Positions 49,913 through 58,736 of a stretch of DNA of 64,000 bases are shown in pieces. This stretch comes from Streptomyces aurantiogriseus. GTDB lineage: Bacteria; Actinomycetota; Actinomycetes; Streptomycetales; Streptomycetaceae. The stretch spans positions 186,001-250,000 of the forward strand of contig NZ_BMSX01000015.1 of assembly GCF_014649375.1 (NCBI RefSeq), read 5' to 3'. How positions within the stretch are numbered: the first letter of the stretch is position 1; each line of letters opens with the position of its first letter. The notes beneath the pieces were generated by a model. The model did no database searches and had not been told where the DNA came from. It saw nothing but the letters and a program-made list of their open reading frames with translations. Made by a program: the position numbers and the translations under genes.

Positions 49913-51066
49913 GGGGAGGGTTTCTCCAGGGCACGGTGGGACAGAGCGGCGACGGCGGCTGCGAGCAGGGCGGGCAGCAGCAGTGCGGTGGGCAGGGTGG
50001 TGACGGCGGCGAGGGCGCCGATGAGGGCGGGCCCGGCGAGCAGGCCCAGGTAGCCGGTGACGGCGACCGTGGCCACGGCCCTTGGGCCGCCGACTCCGGC
50101 GGCGCTGATCAGGCAGGGAACAGTGATGGACAGGCCGAGCCCGAAGACCGACCAGCCGGCCAGAGCCAACGGGGTGCTGGAGGTGACGACGCCGGTGGTC
50201 AGCCCGGCTGCGGCGAGGATCGCGCCGACCCGTACGACACCGGGGGCGCCGAAGGCTGTGGTGAGCCGGTCGCCGGTTAGTCGGCCGGTGGCCATGGCCG
50301 CGCTGTAGAGGGCGAACGCGGCGGCGCTCACGGCCGTCGAGGCATGCAGGCTGTGCAGGTGGACGGCGGCCCAGTCGGCTGCTGCTCCCTCTCCCAGAAG
50401 AGTCGCAGCGGCCAGCGCGCCCAGCAGCCACAGCTTCGCCGACGAGAGCGTCGGCCGGGCCTCGTCGGGCCCGGGGTGGGCGGGTGCAGGCGGTTGATCG
50501 GTGCCGTTCGGGGAGCGGGTTGCCGGTGCGGCTGCGAGCGCGGCCCCGGTGAGGACCAGGCCGGTGGTGAGGAAGAGGGTGCTGTGCGCGGTGTGGGCGG
50601 TGACGGCGGCCAGGGCGGCTCCCGCGAGGGCGCCGATGGAGTAGGCGGCGTGGAGGCCGGACATGATGGGCCTGCCGTAGGCATTCTGGCAGCGCACTGC
50701 CGCCGAGTTGGCGGCAACGTCCAGCACACCGTGCGCGATACCGAAGGCCAGGGCTGCCGCGAGCAGCAACGCAAGGCTGTCGCACAGGCCCAGGAAGGCA
50801 AGGCATGCGGTAAGGCCAGCTGCACCGGAGGTGAGCAGGGCAGGAAGGCGTGCTGGCCGGGCGAGACGGCCTCCGGACTGCAGCCCTGCGACCATCCCGA
50901 GTGCTGCCGCCAGCAGCACCAGGGCCAGGTGCGCGGTACTCAGGTGTGCGGCCTGCTGAACGGCCGGCATCCGGGCGCCCCAGACAGCCATCACCACGCC
51001 GAGGCCGGCGAAGTAGCCAGTCAGCAGCCCACGGCTGCGGCGGGCCGTGAGGGGTGCCGTCTTCAT
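49909..51066 (-). CDS. MFS transporter
   Basis: This 385-residue transporter has about twelve membrane segments. The loop 2-3 motif is present in the form GMVAGLQSGGRLARPARLPA, and VLDVAANSAAVRCQNAYGRP and GLHAAYSIGALAGAALAAVT are typical of the fucose-permease-like MFS branch. It is coupled by ATGA to the ATP-grasp gene upstream and by TTGA to the HAD gene downstream, so it is likely to export the product of that enzyme. Substrate unknown. Confidence 0.88.
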   Translation of the reverse strand: MKTAPLTARRSRGLLTGYFAGLGVVMAVWGARMPAVQQAAHLSTAHLALVLLAAALGMVAGLQSGGRLARPARLPALLTSGAAGLTACLAFLGLCDSLALLLAAALAFGIAHGVLDVAANSAAVRCQNAYGRPIMSGLHAAYSIGALAGAALAAVTAHTAHSTLFLTTGLVLTGAALAAAPATRSPNGTDQPPAPAHPGPDEARPTLSSAKLWLLGALAAATLLGEGAAADWAAVHLHSLHASTAVSAAAFALYSAAMATGRLTGDRLTTAFGAPGVVRVGAILAAAGLTTGVVTSSTPLALAGWSVFGLGLSITVPCLISAAGVGGPRAVATVAVTGYLGLLAGPALIGALAAVTTLPTALLLPALLAAAVAALSHRALEKPSP

Positions 51067-52331
51067 ACGACGGAATCCGCTCCGGTGTCCTGGTCGGCCC
51101 TGTTGTGGGGCGCCACGTCGAGGGTGAGGGCGCCCAGCGCCTCCTGGCCGCGGCGCCGAGCGTCGTCGGCAGAGGCACCCGTGGTGATCAGGAAGCCGAT
51201 CCGGGCGGAGAACATGTCTCCCTCAGGCGGGAGCAGCAGCCGGTCGCCGACGCTGCGCTGGAAGGAGATCCGCTTTAGCCACGGCGGCCGGGGTCCATCG
51301 AAGTGGAGGGCTGTGAGGGTGCCGGAGGTCTCTGGGTAGATCAGGTGAATCGCGGCGGCCGAGCACCGGGTGGGAGTGAGGTCGGGGGCGCGGTCGCAGG
51401 CGATGTCGGCTGCGGCGCGGGGCAGGTCGATGCCGGTGGCGAGGCGCACCAGATGGCCGATCATGTCCCCGGCAATGCGGCCGTTGACCTCGACGAGTCG
51501 CGGCCGACCGTCGACGAGGCGCATCTCGACGTGGCTGACGCCGTCGGTGATGCCGAGTGCGCCGATCGCGGCTCGCGCCGCCGGGGCGACCACGCCCAAG
51601 AGTGGGTCGGACGCGTCCACCGAGTGGGCGAGTTCCTCGAAGTACGGGGGCGTGCTGACGGTCTTGCGGGTGACCGCGATGACGGTGGTCTCGCCCTGGT
51701 AGGTGACGCACTCGACCGAGACCTCAGGTCCGTCGAGGTACTCCTCGACCAGCACGCTCGTGCTCTCCGTCCCCAGCACAGCGGCCCCGGCGGCGAACTC
51801 GTACGCGGCCGGGAGCTGTTCGGGGGTGTCGACGCGGATCACGCCGATGCTGGCCGCGTGCGCGGCGGGCTTCAGGACGATCGGGTAGCCGATCCGTTCG
51901 GCCGCGGCCTGCGCCTCCTGGCGGGTGCGCACGCTCAGCGATGCGGCCGACGGGACACCGTGGCGGGCGAACAGGCTCCTCGCGGTGCCCTTGTTACGGC
52001 ATGCCTGCATCACCTCGGGCGCCGTGGTGGGCAGGCCGAGCTGGCGTGCCAGGCGGGCGACCGGGACGAGGTACCACTCGGTCCAGGTGAACACGCCGGC
52101 CAGGTCATAGCGGTCGGCGAGGGCTCGCCCTGCGGCGGACAGGGCAGCCTGGTCGGTGGGGTCAGGCACGACCACGCAGTCCCGGATGAACGGCACCTCC
52201 CACGAGGGTTCCTCGCTGGTGATCAGGACGATGTCGTAGGCGGCGGCCACGGACTCAAGGCAGTAGCCGCGATACGCCTCGGCTTCCATGTCGGCTGCGG
52301 CCACGGCCAGTACGACAGGACGGTCGGACAA
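51063..52331 (-). CDS. ATP-grasp carboxylate-amine ligase
   Basis: This 422-residue enzyme has the ATP-grasp layout. The pre-ATP domain runs to about residue 105. The ATP-binding lid has GYPIVLKPAAHAASIGVIRV and VLVEEYLDGPEVSVECVTYQ. The Mg site is in VSHVEMRLVDGRPRLVEVNG RIAGD (shown in two parts). It resembles L-amino-acid ligases (BacD type) and related peptide-forming enzymes. It should join a carboxylate to an amine with ATP to ADP. It starts with TTG after GAGGAGCACCC. Followed by an MFS exporter and a HAD protein in one operon, it probably makes and exports a small dipeptide-like compound (inference). Confidence 0.9.
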   Translation of the reverse strand: MSDRPVVLAVAAADMEAEAYRGYCLESVAAAYDIVLITSEEPSWEVPFIRDCVVVPDPTDQAALSAAGRALADRYDLAGVFTWTEWYLVPVARLARQLGLPTTAPEVMQACRNKGTARSLFARHGVPSAASLSVRTRQEAQAAAERIGYPIVLKPAAHAASIGVIRVDTPEQLPAAYEFAAGAAVLGTESTSVLVEEYLDGPEVSVECVTYQGETTVIAVTRKTVSTPPYFEELAHSVDASDPLLGVVAPAARAAIGALGITDGVSHVEMRLVDGRPRLVEVNGRIAGDMIGHLVRLATGIDLPRAAADIACDRAPDLTPTRCSAAAIHLIYPETSGTLTALHFDGPRPPWLKRISFQRSVGDRLLLPPEGDMFSARIGFLITTGASADDARRRGQEALGALTLDVAPHNRADQDTGADSVV

Positions 52332-52731
52332 GAGGGTGCTCCTCGAAGAATCAAGTGGAGGAAGGATTCGGCTGGCCGGTGCTCATGGGCTGCACCGACG
52401 GCGGACCTCGATGGCGCAGGCCCACTCCGGGCGTGCTCGGCGAGCGGCCTTCTCGCGTAGAGCGCGGTGTGGTTGTTGTTGAGGCCCTTCACGCCGTGCG
52501 GGTGGGGCCGGCGCAGGGCCTCGAACAGCGCCTTCATGCCGACCCGTGTCGCGCCGACAGAGAGGCGCTGGACGCGACGAGCAGCTCCAGGGCCCGTTAC
52601 GCCCAGGGGTGGCTGGTATCGAAGGCGTGGAACTGCTCGGTGCTCGTCGGCCGGACACCCTGGTGCGGGAGGAGGTCCGGCTTGCCTGACGGTGGACATG
52701 AGCGACGAAGGCCTCTCTCGTACCGGGACGA
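52332..52731 (-). other. Gap between the ATP-grasp operon and the upstream MFS gene
   Basis: This 400-bp stretch has one minus-strand reading of note, from an ATG at 52537 (MKALFEALRRPHPHGVKGLN, then NNHTALYARRPLAEHARSG). It runs 108 bp into the ATP-grasp gene in another frame. It has only a weak RBS. It could be a precursor-type peptide or decayed sequence. No terminator was identified. Confidence 0.35.
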
Positions 52732-53949
52732 TCAGGCGGGCGCGGCGGGCAGGGTGCGCAGACGGGTGAAGGCGACCGCGAAGCCGAGGGCCTGCAGGAC
52801 GGCGGCGACGGTGACGGCGTGCCCGAGCTGGGCGGGTGGCACGGCCGCCACGAGCAGGCCGGCTGCGGGGAAGGGCAGCAGGAGCAGCAGGACCGTTACC
52901 GCGAGGGTGCTGCCGAACACGTCGGGCGGGATCAGGCGGGAGCGCAGGGTACGAAAGACGACCGTGAGGCTCCCTTCGCCGGCCATCACGACGGCGATCA
53001 GCAGGAGGTAGCCGCGGTAGGTGTCGGCCTGCGCGACAGCGAACGTCGCTCCGGCTGCGACCGCGGCGGCAACGGCGCCGACCGGCCACAGGCCCCAGCG
53101 GTCGATCGCGCCGCGGGATGCGGTGATGGCGAGCAGGGAGGCGACGGCTGCGGCCGACCAGATGAGTCCGGCATCCGCGCTGGAGTGGTCCAGCTCGGTG
53201 ACGACGACGACCGGGACGGCGGCCTGCAGGAGAGCCATGGCTCCGTTGGAGACAACCAGGCCGCCCACCAGCCAGGCGAGGGCCGGCAGCGAGCGCAGCG
53301 TCGCCCAGCCCGCCCGTAGCCCCCGCTTGGCAGTAGCCACGTCGAGCGGCTCGGTCCGCACGCGGGGGCCGAGTGCGGCGGCGAGGAGGGAGAGGCTCGC
53401 GAGTGCTCCGAGCATGACGGCCGGTCCGCCGTTCTCCAGCAGCAGGCCGGAGACCGCAGGCCCGGCCAGCATGGCGGTCTGGTCGATCCCCAGCAGGACG
53501 GACTGCACCCGGTGAGCCCGGGTGCCTGCCTTCCGGCTCGCCTCACTGCCGGCAGTTTCAGCCGCCACGAAACTGAACTCGGTGAGCACACCGGTCGAGG
53601 CGGCGAGCAGCATCACCGTGACCGTCGCGGCCGGCGTTCGGGCTTCGAGGGCCGTGAGAACGACGGTGGCGGCGAGTACGGCCAGGGCCCGTGCGAGGCA
53701 GGCGGCACGGAAGATGCGGGCCGTGCCGTAGCGGTCGACGAGGGTGCCGGCCACGGTGAACGCCCCGATCCTCGGGATCCACTCCAGCGCGAAGGCCAGC
53801 CCGGTCAGGGCCGCCGAGCCAGTGATGGCCAGGACGAGCAGGGGGATGCCGTAGGTGGTCATCGCGAACGCGGCGGCATCCGCCCCGCGCGGCAGATAGA
53901 TCCTGCGCTTCAGGCCGGCGGTGGAACAGGCCACCGTGCCCGGCGTCAC
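52732..53949 (-). CDS. MFS transporter
   Basis: This 405-residue transporter has about twelve segments and belongs to the drug-efflux-like MFS group (FAMTTYGIPLLVLAITGSAA, LTGLAFALEWIPRIGAFTVA, then VDRYGTARIFRAACLARALA). The GTG at 53949 overlaps the preceding stop (GTGA) and is preferred over a longer Arg-rich reading to 54003. It is the last gene of the operon with the two winged-helix regulators, and may export whatever those regulators sense. It is only distantly like the MFS at 49909. Confidence 0.85.
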   Translation of the reverse strand: MTPGTVACSTAGLKRRIYLPRGADAAAFAMTTYGIPLLVLAITGSAALTGLAFALEWIPRIGAFTVAGTLVDRYGTARIFRAACLARALAVLAATVVLTALEARTPAATVTVMLLAASTGVLTEFSFVAAETAGSEASRKAGTRAHRVQSVLLGIDQTAMLAGPAVSGLLLENGGPAVMLGALASLSLLAAALGPRVRTEPLDVATAKRGLRAGWATLRSLPALAWLVGGLVVSNGAMALLQAAVPVVVVTELDHSSADAGLIWSAAAVASLLAITASRGAIDRWGLWPVGAVAAAVAAGATFAVAQADTYRGYLLLIAVVMAGEGSLTVVFRTLRSRLIPPDVFGSTLAVTVLLLLLPFPAAGLLVAAVPPAQLGHAVTVAAVLQALGFAVAFTRLRTLPAAPA

Positions 53950-54431
53950 GCGGCGACGCCGTCGGCGCTGTGGATCTGCGGGGACTGGTGTGTGTGGATC
54001 CACTCGGCCAGCAGCCGGTGGACGCGGCTGAGTTCGGCGTCGGCCTCGTCGTCCCTGGGGCGAGGATCCGCCGCGGCCAACTGGCCCAGCAGGGCGAAGG
54101 TGTGGCGGATCCGTCCTGCGAAGTCGCTGATCGGTGCCGGGTAGTTGTTGCGTCGGGCCCAGCGGGCGGTCGCGTCATAGACGTCGGCGAGGTCCTGTCC
54201 GGCTGGGGTGAGGCCCAGACCGGAGCCCGGGCGGTCGAGGAGTCCGAGTGCGTCTGCCTGCTTGGTGGCCTTCCGGATCTGGTCTGTGGTGAGGTCCGTG
54301 AGGGTGCATGCCAGTGCGCGGAGTGGGATGGCCCCGTGGTCGTCGATCTCGCTGATCAGGCGAATCAGGCTGGCGGAGGACAGCGCCGTGCACGCGGCCT
54401 GGAGCTGCTGGGGAGAGGGGACGAGCATCAT
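53946..54431 (-). CDS. Winged-helix-like small regulator candidate
   Basis: The 161-residue protein has an N-terminal segment resembling a winged helix (LSSASLIRLISEIDDHGAIP, LRALACTLTDLTTDQIRKAT, KQADALGLLDRPGSGLGLTP). A helical second half (SDFAGRIRHTFALLGQLAAA) follows. The family is not one I can name. Both ends overlap neighbours (start with the HxlR-like stop, stop with the MFS start), so it is co-translated with them and probably acts with the HxlR-like protein. Confidence 0.7.
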   Translation of the reverse strand: MMLVPSPQQLQAACTALSSASLIRLISEIDDHGAIPLRALACTLTDLTTDQIRKATKQADALGLLDRPGSGLGLTPAGQDLADVYDATARWARRNNYPAPISDFAGRIRHTFALLGQLAAADPRPRDDEADAELSRVHRLLAEWIHTHQSPQIHSADGVAA

Positions 54432-55288
54432 CGGCGAACTCCTCCGGCCAGCAGCGCGGGTGTGGGGCGGGCCGGTGTGGCGTGGGAGAACAGGTCGCCG
54501 TTCCGCCAGGCTGGGTAACGGGCGGGCTGGGTCCGTACAGCCGGTGCCGGCAGGGCGGAGGGGGCCGGAAGCCGGGACTCGTGGCTGACCCACGTCCGAG
54601 GAGCGGTCGTGGCATTGGGGTCCGGCCGGCCCCAGAGCGGGTGCCTCGCAGCGTGGTCCACCGGTCGTCCGGCGGCCCACATAGACAGCGCGCCGAAGAC
54701 GTGGCCGAGTCCGTCGCCGCCCGGCGAGAGGCGGTAGGGCTGGCCCCTGCCCACCGTCACAACCAGGCCGTCGTTGATGAGCTGACGCAGCGGCGGGTAA
54801 ATGTTGGTCCAGTAGCTGCCGGGGATGACCATGCGGGCCAGAGTCCGGGCGCTCGCCTCCTGGCGCGCCTTCAGCACCCACAAGATCGCCGGAGACTGCC
54901 TGCGGGTGAGGAGGGTGAGGCTGTCCTCGACCTGCTCGATCGCGGACAGCGGCTGCTCCGGTTTCTCCAAGTGCTCCTCGGCCCAGGCCGCGATCAACGG
55001 CAGCACCGGAAGGAGCTGTCGGCCGCGCTGGGTGAGGCCATAGAAGACATGGCGAGCGGACTGCTCGGTGCGCTGGGCGAGGCCGGCGTCGCAGAGCGAG
55101 CGGATCTTGGGGTGTAGCTGGCCGTTCTGGAGAAACGGCAGCTTGTTCGCTATCTCCGTGTAGCGCTGCGGGGGCTCGTTCAGCGCCAGCAGGATCCGCA
55201 CGTTCCAGCGCGGGGTGATCATGTGGAGGGCTTCGGTGACCCGGGCGATGTCGGCATCCGCGGCGGGTGGCAGACCGGTCGTGGCCAA
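54428..55288 (-). CDS. HxlR-type regulator with two winged-helix domains
   Basis: This 286-residue protein has an HxlR domain in residues 10-100 (ITPRWNVRILLALNEPPQRY, NGQLHPKIRSLCDAGLAQRT, YGLTQRGRQLLPVLPLIAAW). A second winged helix follows in residues 120-200 (RRQSPAILWVLKARQEASAR, SYWTNIYPPLRQLINDGLVV, YRLSPGGDGLGHVF), then a disordered tail. Tandem HxlR-like domains occur in Streptomyces mobile elements near MFS genes. The TTG start has AGGAG seven bases upstream. It likely represses its own operon (54-52 kb). Confidence 0.85.
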   Translation of the reverse strand: MATTGLPPAADADIARVTEALHMITPRWNVRILLALNEPPQRYTEIANKLPFLQNGQLHPKIRSLCDAGLAQRTEQSARHVFYGLTQRGRQLLPVLPLIAAWAEEHLEKPEQPLSAIEQVEDSLTLLTRRQSPAILWVLKARQEASARTLARMVIPGSYWTNIYPPLRQLINDGLVVTVGRGQPYRLSPGGDGLGHVFGALSMWAAGRPVDHAARHPLWGRPDPNATTAPRTWVSHESRLPAPSALPAPAVRTQPARYPAWRNGDLFSHATPARPTPALLAGGVRR

Positions 55289-55328
55289 GGGGGAACTCCT
55301 GGTGCGAAAAGGGCGGGGCCCGATCGGC

Positions 55329-55787
55329 TCAGCGGCTCGGGGCGGCGCTCATGGTCGGTACGGGTGGAGCGGGAACGGCGGCAGGCGCGGACGTGGTGGG
55401 CGGCTGCGGTGCTGGGGTGCGGCCGAGGCTCTGCAGAACCGCCTGGGTGGTGGCGGCCTGGGTGTCGCGGACGGCGACGGCTTCGGCGAGGCGGCGGGCG
55501 CAGTCGAGGATGTGCGATACCTCGTGGGTGCCGATCTGCCGCTCGGGGTGGACGAGTTGCTGGAGCCGCTGGCGGTGGACGGTGATGCTCTGCTCGGCGA
55601 AGGCGAGCTGGTCGTGGCTGCCAAGGAGGGCGGCGAGCATGCCGGGCGGATGGTCCTTGGCGTGGGCGTCGAGGTCGTTCAGCGAAGCGCCGTACAACTC
55701 CTCGATCCGTGCGGCGATCTCAGCGGACGTGGGGTGGGGCAATCGGCGAGGGCTTTCACGGTCGGCGGGCCTGGGCCGCCCCGGCAC
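55329..55787 (-). CDS. Hypothetical helical element protein
   Basis: The 152-residue product is helical in the middle (AEIAARIEELYGASLNDLDA, LAFAEQSITVHRQRLQQLVH, HILDCARRLAEAVAVRD) with a Pro/Ala-rich tail. The start overlaps the preceding gene by 32 bp, so a later start is possible. It belongs with the similar helical proteins at 55756, 56202 and 58017, which appear to be a family of element accessory proteins. Function unknown. Confidence 0.65.
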   Translation of the reverse strand: MPGRPRPADRESPRRLPHPTSAEIAARIEELYGASLNDLDAHAKDHPPGMLAALLGSHDQLAFAEQSITVHRQRLQQLVHPERQIGTHEVSHILDCARRLAEAVAVRDTQAATTQAVLQSLGRTPAPQPPTTSAPAAVPAPPVPTMSAAPSR

Positions 55788-56205
55788 GCTGGGGTGCCGG
55801 GGCGGTGGTGGCAGGGGGCAGGGTGGTCGTGATCGTCTGCTGGGTCATGCGGACTGGGCGGGCGTGCCGTCCTGGCGGAGGCATGCTGCGCAGCAGGTCG
55901 CCAAGGGCTGCGCGGTAGCCGTCGCGGGCGTGGAGCGCCGCCTCCAGCCACTGCGTGTCCATCCGCAGATCGTCCGCGGACAACTCGTCCATGTCGCGCT
56001 CGGGCGCCATCGCCTCGTGCACGCGATCGCGGATCCGGGCGACCTGTTCCTCGGCCAGGGCCAGAAACGAGCGCAGTTCGAGCGCCCGGGTCAGCGCCGC
56101 GGAGGCGTCCGGGCTCACGGCCGTCGCGTACAGTTTGGCGACCGGGGCGCCGAAGACCTCCCGAAGCCGGGCGTCCTGGGTGCAGGGCTTGTCGCGAACG
56201 CTCAC
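55756..56205 (-). CDS. Hypothetical helical element protein
   Basis: The 149-residue product has long helices (ALTRALELRSFLALAEEQVA, then RIRDRVHEAMAPERDMDELS) and WLEAALHARDGYRAALGDLL. It starts with GTG in a GTGA overlap with the gene upstream. A Thr/Pro/Ala tail follows residue 120. No family recognised. Confidence 0.65.
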   Translation of the reverse strand: MSVRDKPCTQDARLREVFGAPVAKLYATAVSPDASAALTRALELRSFLALAEEQVARIRDRVHEAMAPERDMDELSADDLRMDTQWLEAALHARDGYRAALGDLLRSMPPPGRHARPVRMTQQTITTTLPPATTAPAPQRAGAAQARRP

Positions 56206-56654
56206 CGCAAGGCTCCTCGGCCTGTTGCGGGCGCCGTCGCGGGTCGCGCCGGCGCGTTGGTGTGCACGGCCGGGCCTCGGCGGGCCCCGCGGCCCAGACG
56301 CTCGGCAGCGGGGTCCTTCTTGCCGGGAGCGTTGGGGTCGAGGAGCCAGCGCACGACCATGGCCCGTCCGTCACGCGCGGTCACGGCCGCGTTGACGCGG
56401 TGGGCGAGGCTCATCGTCGGGTCGTCGACCTCGCTGGGCTGTGCCTCCAGTGCGGCGAGGAGGTCGTCCTCTGCGCGCTGGAGCGCCGCCTGGGACTCGG
56501 TGAGCAGCCCGTGCCACTTGACGATGTCGGTGGCTTCGGGGTTCGCGTCCGGCGCTGCGGCGACCGCGGCGGTCAATTCGTCCATGCTCATCTCGAAGCG
56601 GCGCTCGATCTGTTCGGTGAGCACGCCCACGACATCCTCTATGCCGTCGGACAC
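56202..56654 (-). CDS. Hypothetical helical element protein
   Basis: The 150-residue protein is helical (IEDVVGVLTEQIERRFEMSM, then WHGLLTESQAALQRAEDDLL) with AHRVNAAVTARDGRAMVVRW and a basic Pro/Ala tail. RBS GGAAGGAG precedes the GTG. First gene of the 56.7-55.3 kb operon. No family recognised. Confidence 0.65.
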   Translation of the reverse strand: MSDGIEDVVGVLTEQIERRFEMSMDELTAAVAAAPDANPEATDIVKWHGLLTESQAALQRAEDDLLAALEAQPSEVDDPTMSLAHRVNAAVTARDGRAMVVRWLLDPNAPGKKDPAAERLGRGARRGPAVHTNAPARPATAPATGRGALR

Positions 56655-56762
56655 AGAGAACTCCTTCCAAAAGGCACGGGAAATGCTCGTCTTCCATGGA
56701 GACGAGCAACGAGAAGGGGACGGAGCAACTCGTCTACTTCGGAGCGGAGTTGAAGGCTTTTC

Positions 56763-57116
56763 TTAGTCGAGGCACATACGGACGTCGCGGTAGACATAGG
56801 TGCCGGAAACCCAGCCCTTCACACCGGTGGTCCGGTCCGTGATGTAGTGCCAGTTCCCGCTGGTCTTGTGGACAGTGAACTTGTGGCCGCGGTAGAGGAT
56901 GCCGAGGCTGGTGGACTTCACCGACGCCTTGGAGCGGATGGTCACAGCCTTCGTGTGGACCGTGTAGGGGAGCGGCGGACTGGTCCGGCAACTGCTGGCG
57001 CTGGAGACGGTCGCTGCGGTGGCGACGGTTGTCGCGCTGGCGATGGGGACGGACAGCCACGGCAGAGCGATTGCTCCAAGCATCGCGGCGGATATCGCTA
57101 TTCGGGCGGAGCGCAT
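56763..57116 (-). CDS. Secreted SH3-domain protein
   Basis: The 117-residue protein has a signal peptide (ARIAISAAMLGAIALPWLSV, cut after ASA) and a bacterial SH3 domain (VTIRSKASVKSTSLGILYRG, HKFTVHKTSGNWHYITD, then KGWVSGTYVY). Two cysteines (SSCRTS and the final MCLD) may pair. Bacterial SH3 domains bind peptidoglycan, so it may act at the wall during mating. RBS GGAGG lies before the ATG at 57116, the only good start. Confidence 0.88.
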   Translation of the reverse strand: MRSARIAISAAMLGAIALPWLSVPIASATTVATAATVSSASSCRTSPPLPYTVHTKAVTIRSKASVKSTSLGILYRGHKFTVHKTSGNWHYITDRTTGVKGWVSGTYVYRDVRMCLD

Positions 57117-57267
57117 GCGGAAGTAACCTCCGTACGGGGAAGTGGGAATGCTGAGAGATGCGGAAGGGGGCTTTCGCCCCGTCGGCTGTACAAGAGTCCA
57201 TGGATTCGCCGGTTTGGCTAACCGGCGATCGTCGGCTATGTTGCGGCCCGCTGAGCGGATTTGACGT

Positions 57268-57990
57268 TCAGCGGTTTCGCCCTGACGGGCGCTTCGCAGG
57301 AGTTGCCGGCACGGTGCCCGAGATCCGGGTGGACCGGGCCGCGAGCCGGACGGGCGGCAAAGGCGCGGCCTCTCCAATGAGGCGGTCGTCGCACCACTGG
57401 ACGGCTTCGTCGACGGTGGCGAAGCCGCCCTCGCGCAGGGTGTGGGTCCACGCGTCGCCGTCCACTTCTTCGTGCAGCACACGGAAAGGCGCGGGGCTGC
57501 GCTCGCCGAGGGCGCGCAGGACCACGACGGTGGTCAAGTCGTCGGGGTCGTCCCGGGTGTAGCTGTGCAGGAGGGCGAAGTGGTCCCCGTCGTCCATGAG
57601 GCGCTGCTCCAACGCGCGGGTCGTCTCGTCCGCGGGCGCGGTTGCCGCGTCCGGGAGAAGGCCGATGGCGTCTCGCGGGCAGCCGCGGTGGATGAGCCAG
57701 GACTGGGCCATCGCGGGCAGGGGCAGTTCGGCGTGCTCGAAGCGGAACGTCCCTCGCTCCAAGTCCCGCTGGAGGTGCAGGGCGACGATCTGCGGTTCGC
57801 CGGGGATCCCCCAGGTCACGGCGCCATTGTGGAGGACGTAGAAACTGTGCGCCCCGTCGGGGGAGTGGTACTCGGCGAGTGCGGTGAGCATGTCCTGCTC
57901 GACCTCGATCGCATGCCAGAACTTCTCCTCGATCCGCTCGTCGGCGGCCTCGAAGTCGTCCAGGCGAAAGTCCAGTTCAGGTGGGGGCAT
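57268..57990 (-). CDS. Hypothetical element protein
   Basis: The 240-residue acidic protein contains HSFYVLHNGAVTWGIPGEPQ, MAQSWLIHRGCPRDAIGLLP, DGDHFALLHSYTRDDPDDLT and ATVDEAVQWCDDRLIGEAAP. The last two parts look like a compact alpha/beta domain shared by unnamed proteins in Streptomyces conjugative elements. GAAGGGCCCT precedes the ATG. No reaction or partner can be inferred. Confidence 0.7.
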   Translation of the reverse strand: MPPPELDFRLDDFEAADERIEEKFWHAIEVEQDMLTALAEYHSPDGAHSFYVLHNGAVTWGIPGEPQIVALHLQRDLERGTFRFEHAELPLPAMAQSWLIHRGCPRDAIGLLPDAATAPADETTRALEQRLMDDGDHFALLHSYTRDDPDDLTTVVVLRALGERSPAPFRVLHEEVDGDAWTHTLREGGFATVDEAVQWCDDRLIGEAAPLPPVRLAARSTRISGTVPATPAKRPSGRNR

Positions 57991-58016
57991 AGGGCCCTTC
58001 GGTAAGTGGGCGGGGG

Positions 58017-58718
58017 TCAGCGGCGGGGCCTGGCCGTGGTCGGCCAGGCCCCGGGCCGACCACGGGCCGGGGCGGCGGTTGCGCTCGGCCGGTGGCTGCC
58101 GGCCAGTGCGGTGCGGCCCGCGTCGGTCGACGCGACGGGCTGCCCGGCGTGGACCGGATGGCTGGTGTCCCGGGAGACCAACCCGCAGGATTCGAGCCGT
58201 TGCAGGTGGACGTACGGGATCCGGGTGCCGGAGGCGGTGGCCACGGACATCCGACCGGTCAGGAGATGCTCGTGCAGCTTGGCGCCGCCAGCGATGGCCA
58301 GGAGCGCCGCCTGGTCAGCCACAAGGAGGGCCCGACAGCCGTCCGGCTGTGTAGCACTGCGGGTGGCGGTCTCGATCGGCTCCAGGGCGGCGATCACGCG
58401 GGCCGCGGCGGTGTCGCGTTCCCCGGCTGCCTCGGCCAGCTGGGCCACCGTCCGACCGATCCGCGCGAACAGGGCGGCATCCACGGGGAATTCGCTGCTG
58501 CTGAGTCGGTGCAGGAGGGTTCGGTGGAAGGTCACGCTGGTCTCGGCCTTGGCCAGCTCGCGGTGCAGGTCCACCAGGCGTGCGTGCGGCTCGTCGAGGA
58601 CGCCACGGTCGCGGTGGGCCCAGAGGGTGTCGACGTCGTGGCCGGTCGCGGACTCGACTCGGTGGTCGAGTGGGGAGACCGCGCGCCGGGCTGTTCCCGG
58701 CGCGGGATCAGGAGGCAT
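58017..58718 (-). CDS. Hypothetical helical element protein
   Basis: The 233-residue product has a long helical region (ARLVDLHRELAKAETSVTFH, LLHRLSSSEFPVDAALFARI, TVAQLAEAAGERDTAAARVI). A C-terminal part (YVHLQRLESCGLVSRDTSHP, then ASTDAGRTALAG) resembles the recognition half of a winged helix, so DNA binding is possible. RBS AGGAGAACTCGCCT before the ATG is good. Confidence 0.7.
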   Translation of the reverse strand: MPPDPAPGTARRAVSPLDHRVESATGHDVDTLWAHRDRGVLDEPHARLVDLHRELAKAETSVTFHRTLLHRLSSSEFPVDAALFARIGRTVAQLAEAAGERDTAAARVIAALEPIETATRSATQPDGCRALLVADQAALLAIAGGAKLHEHLLTGRMSVATASGTRIPYVHLQRLESCGLVSRDTSHPVHAGQPVASTDAGRTALAGSHRPSATAAPARGRPGAWPTTARPRR

Positions 58719-58736
58719 AGGCGAGTTCTCCTGGTG

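Noticed and set aside
52383..53089. Overlapping minus-strand ORFs between the ATP-grasp and MFS genes as full genes
   Set aside because: They overlap well-supported genes on both sides and have Arg/Pro-rich random composition. Only the reading from 52537 was kept as a weak precursor idea.
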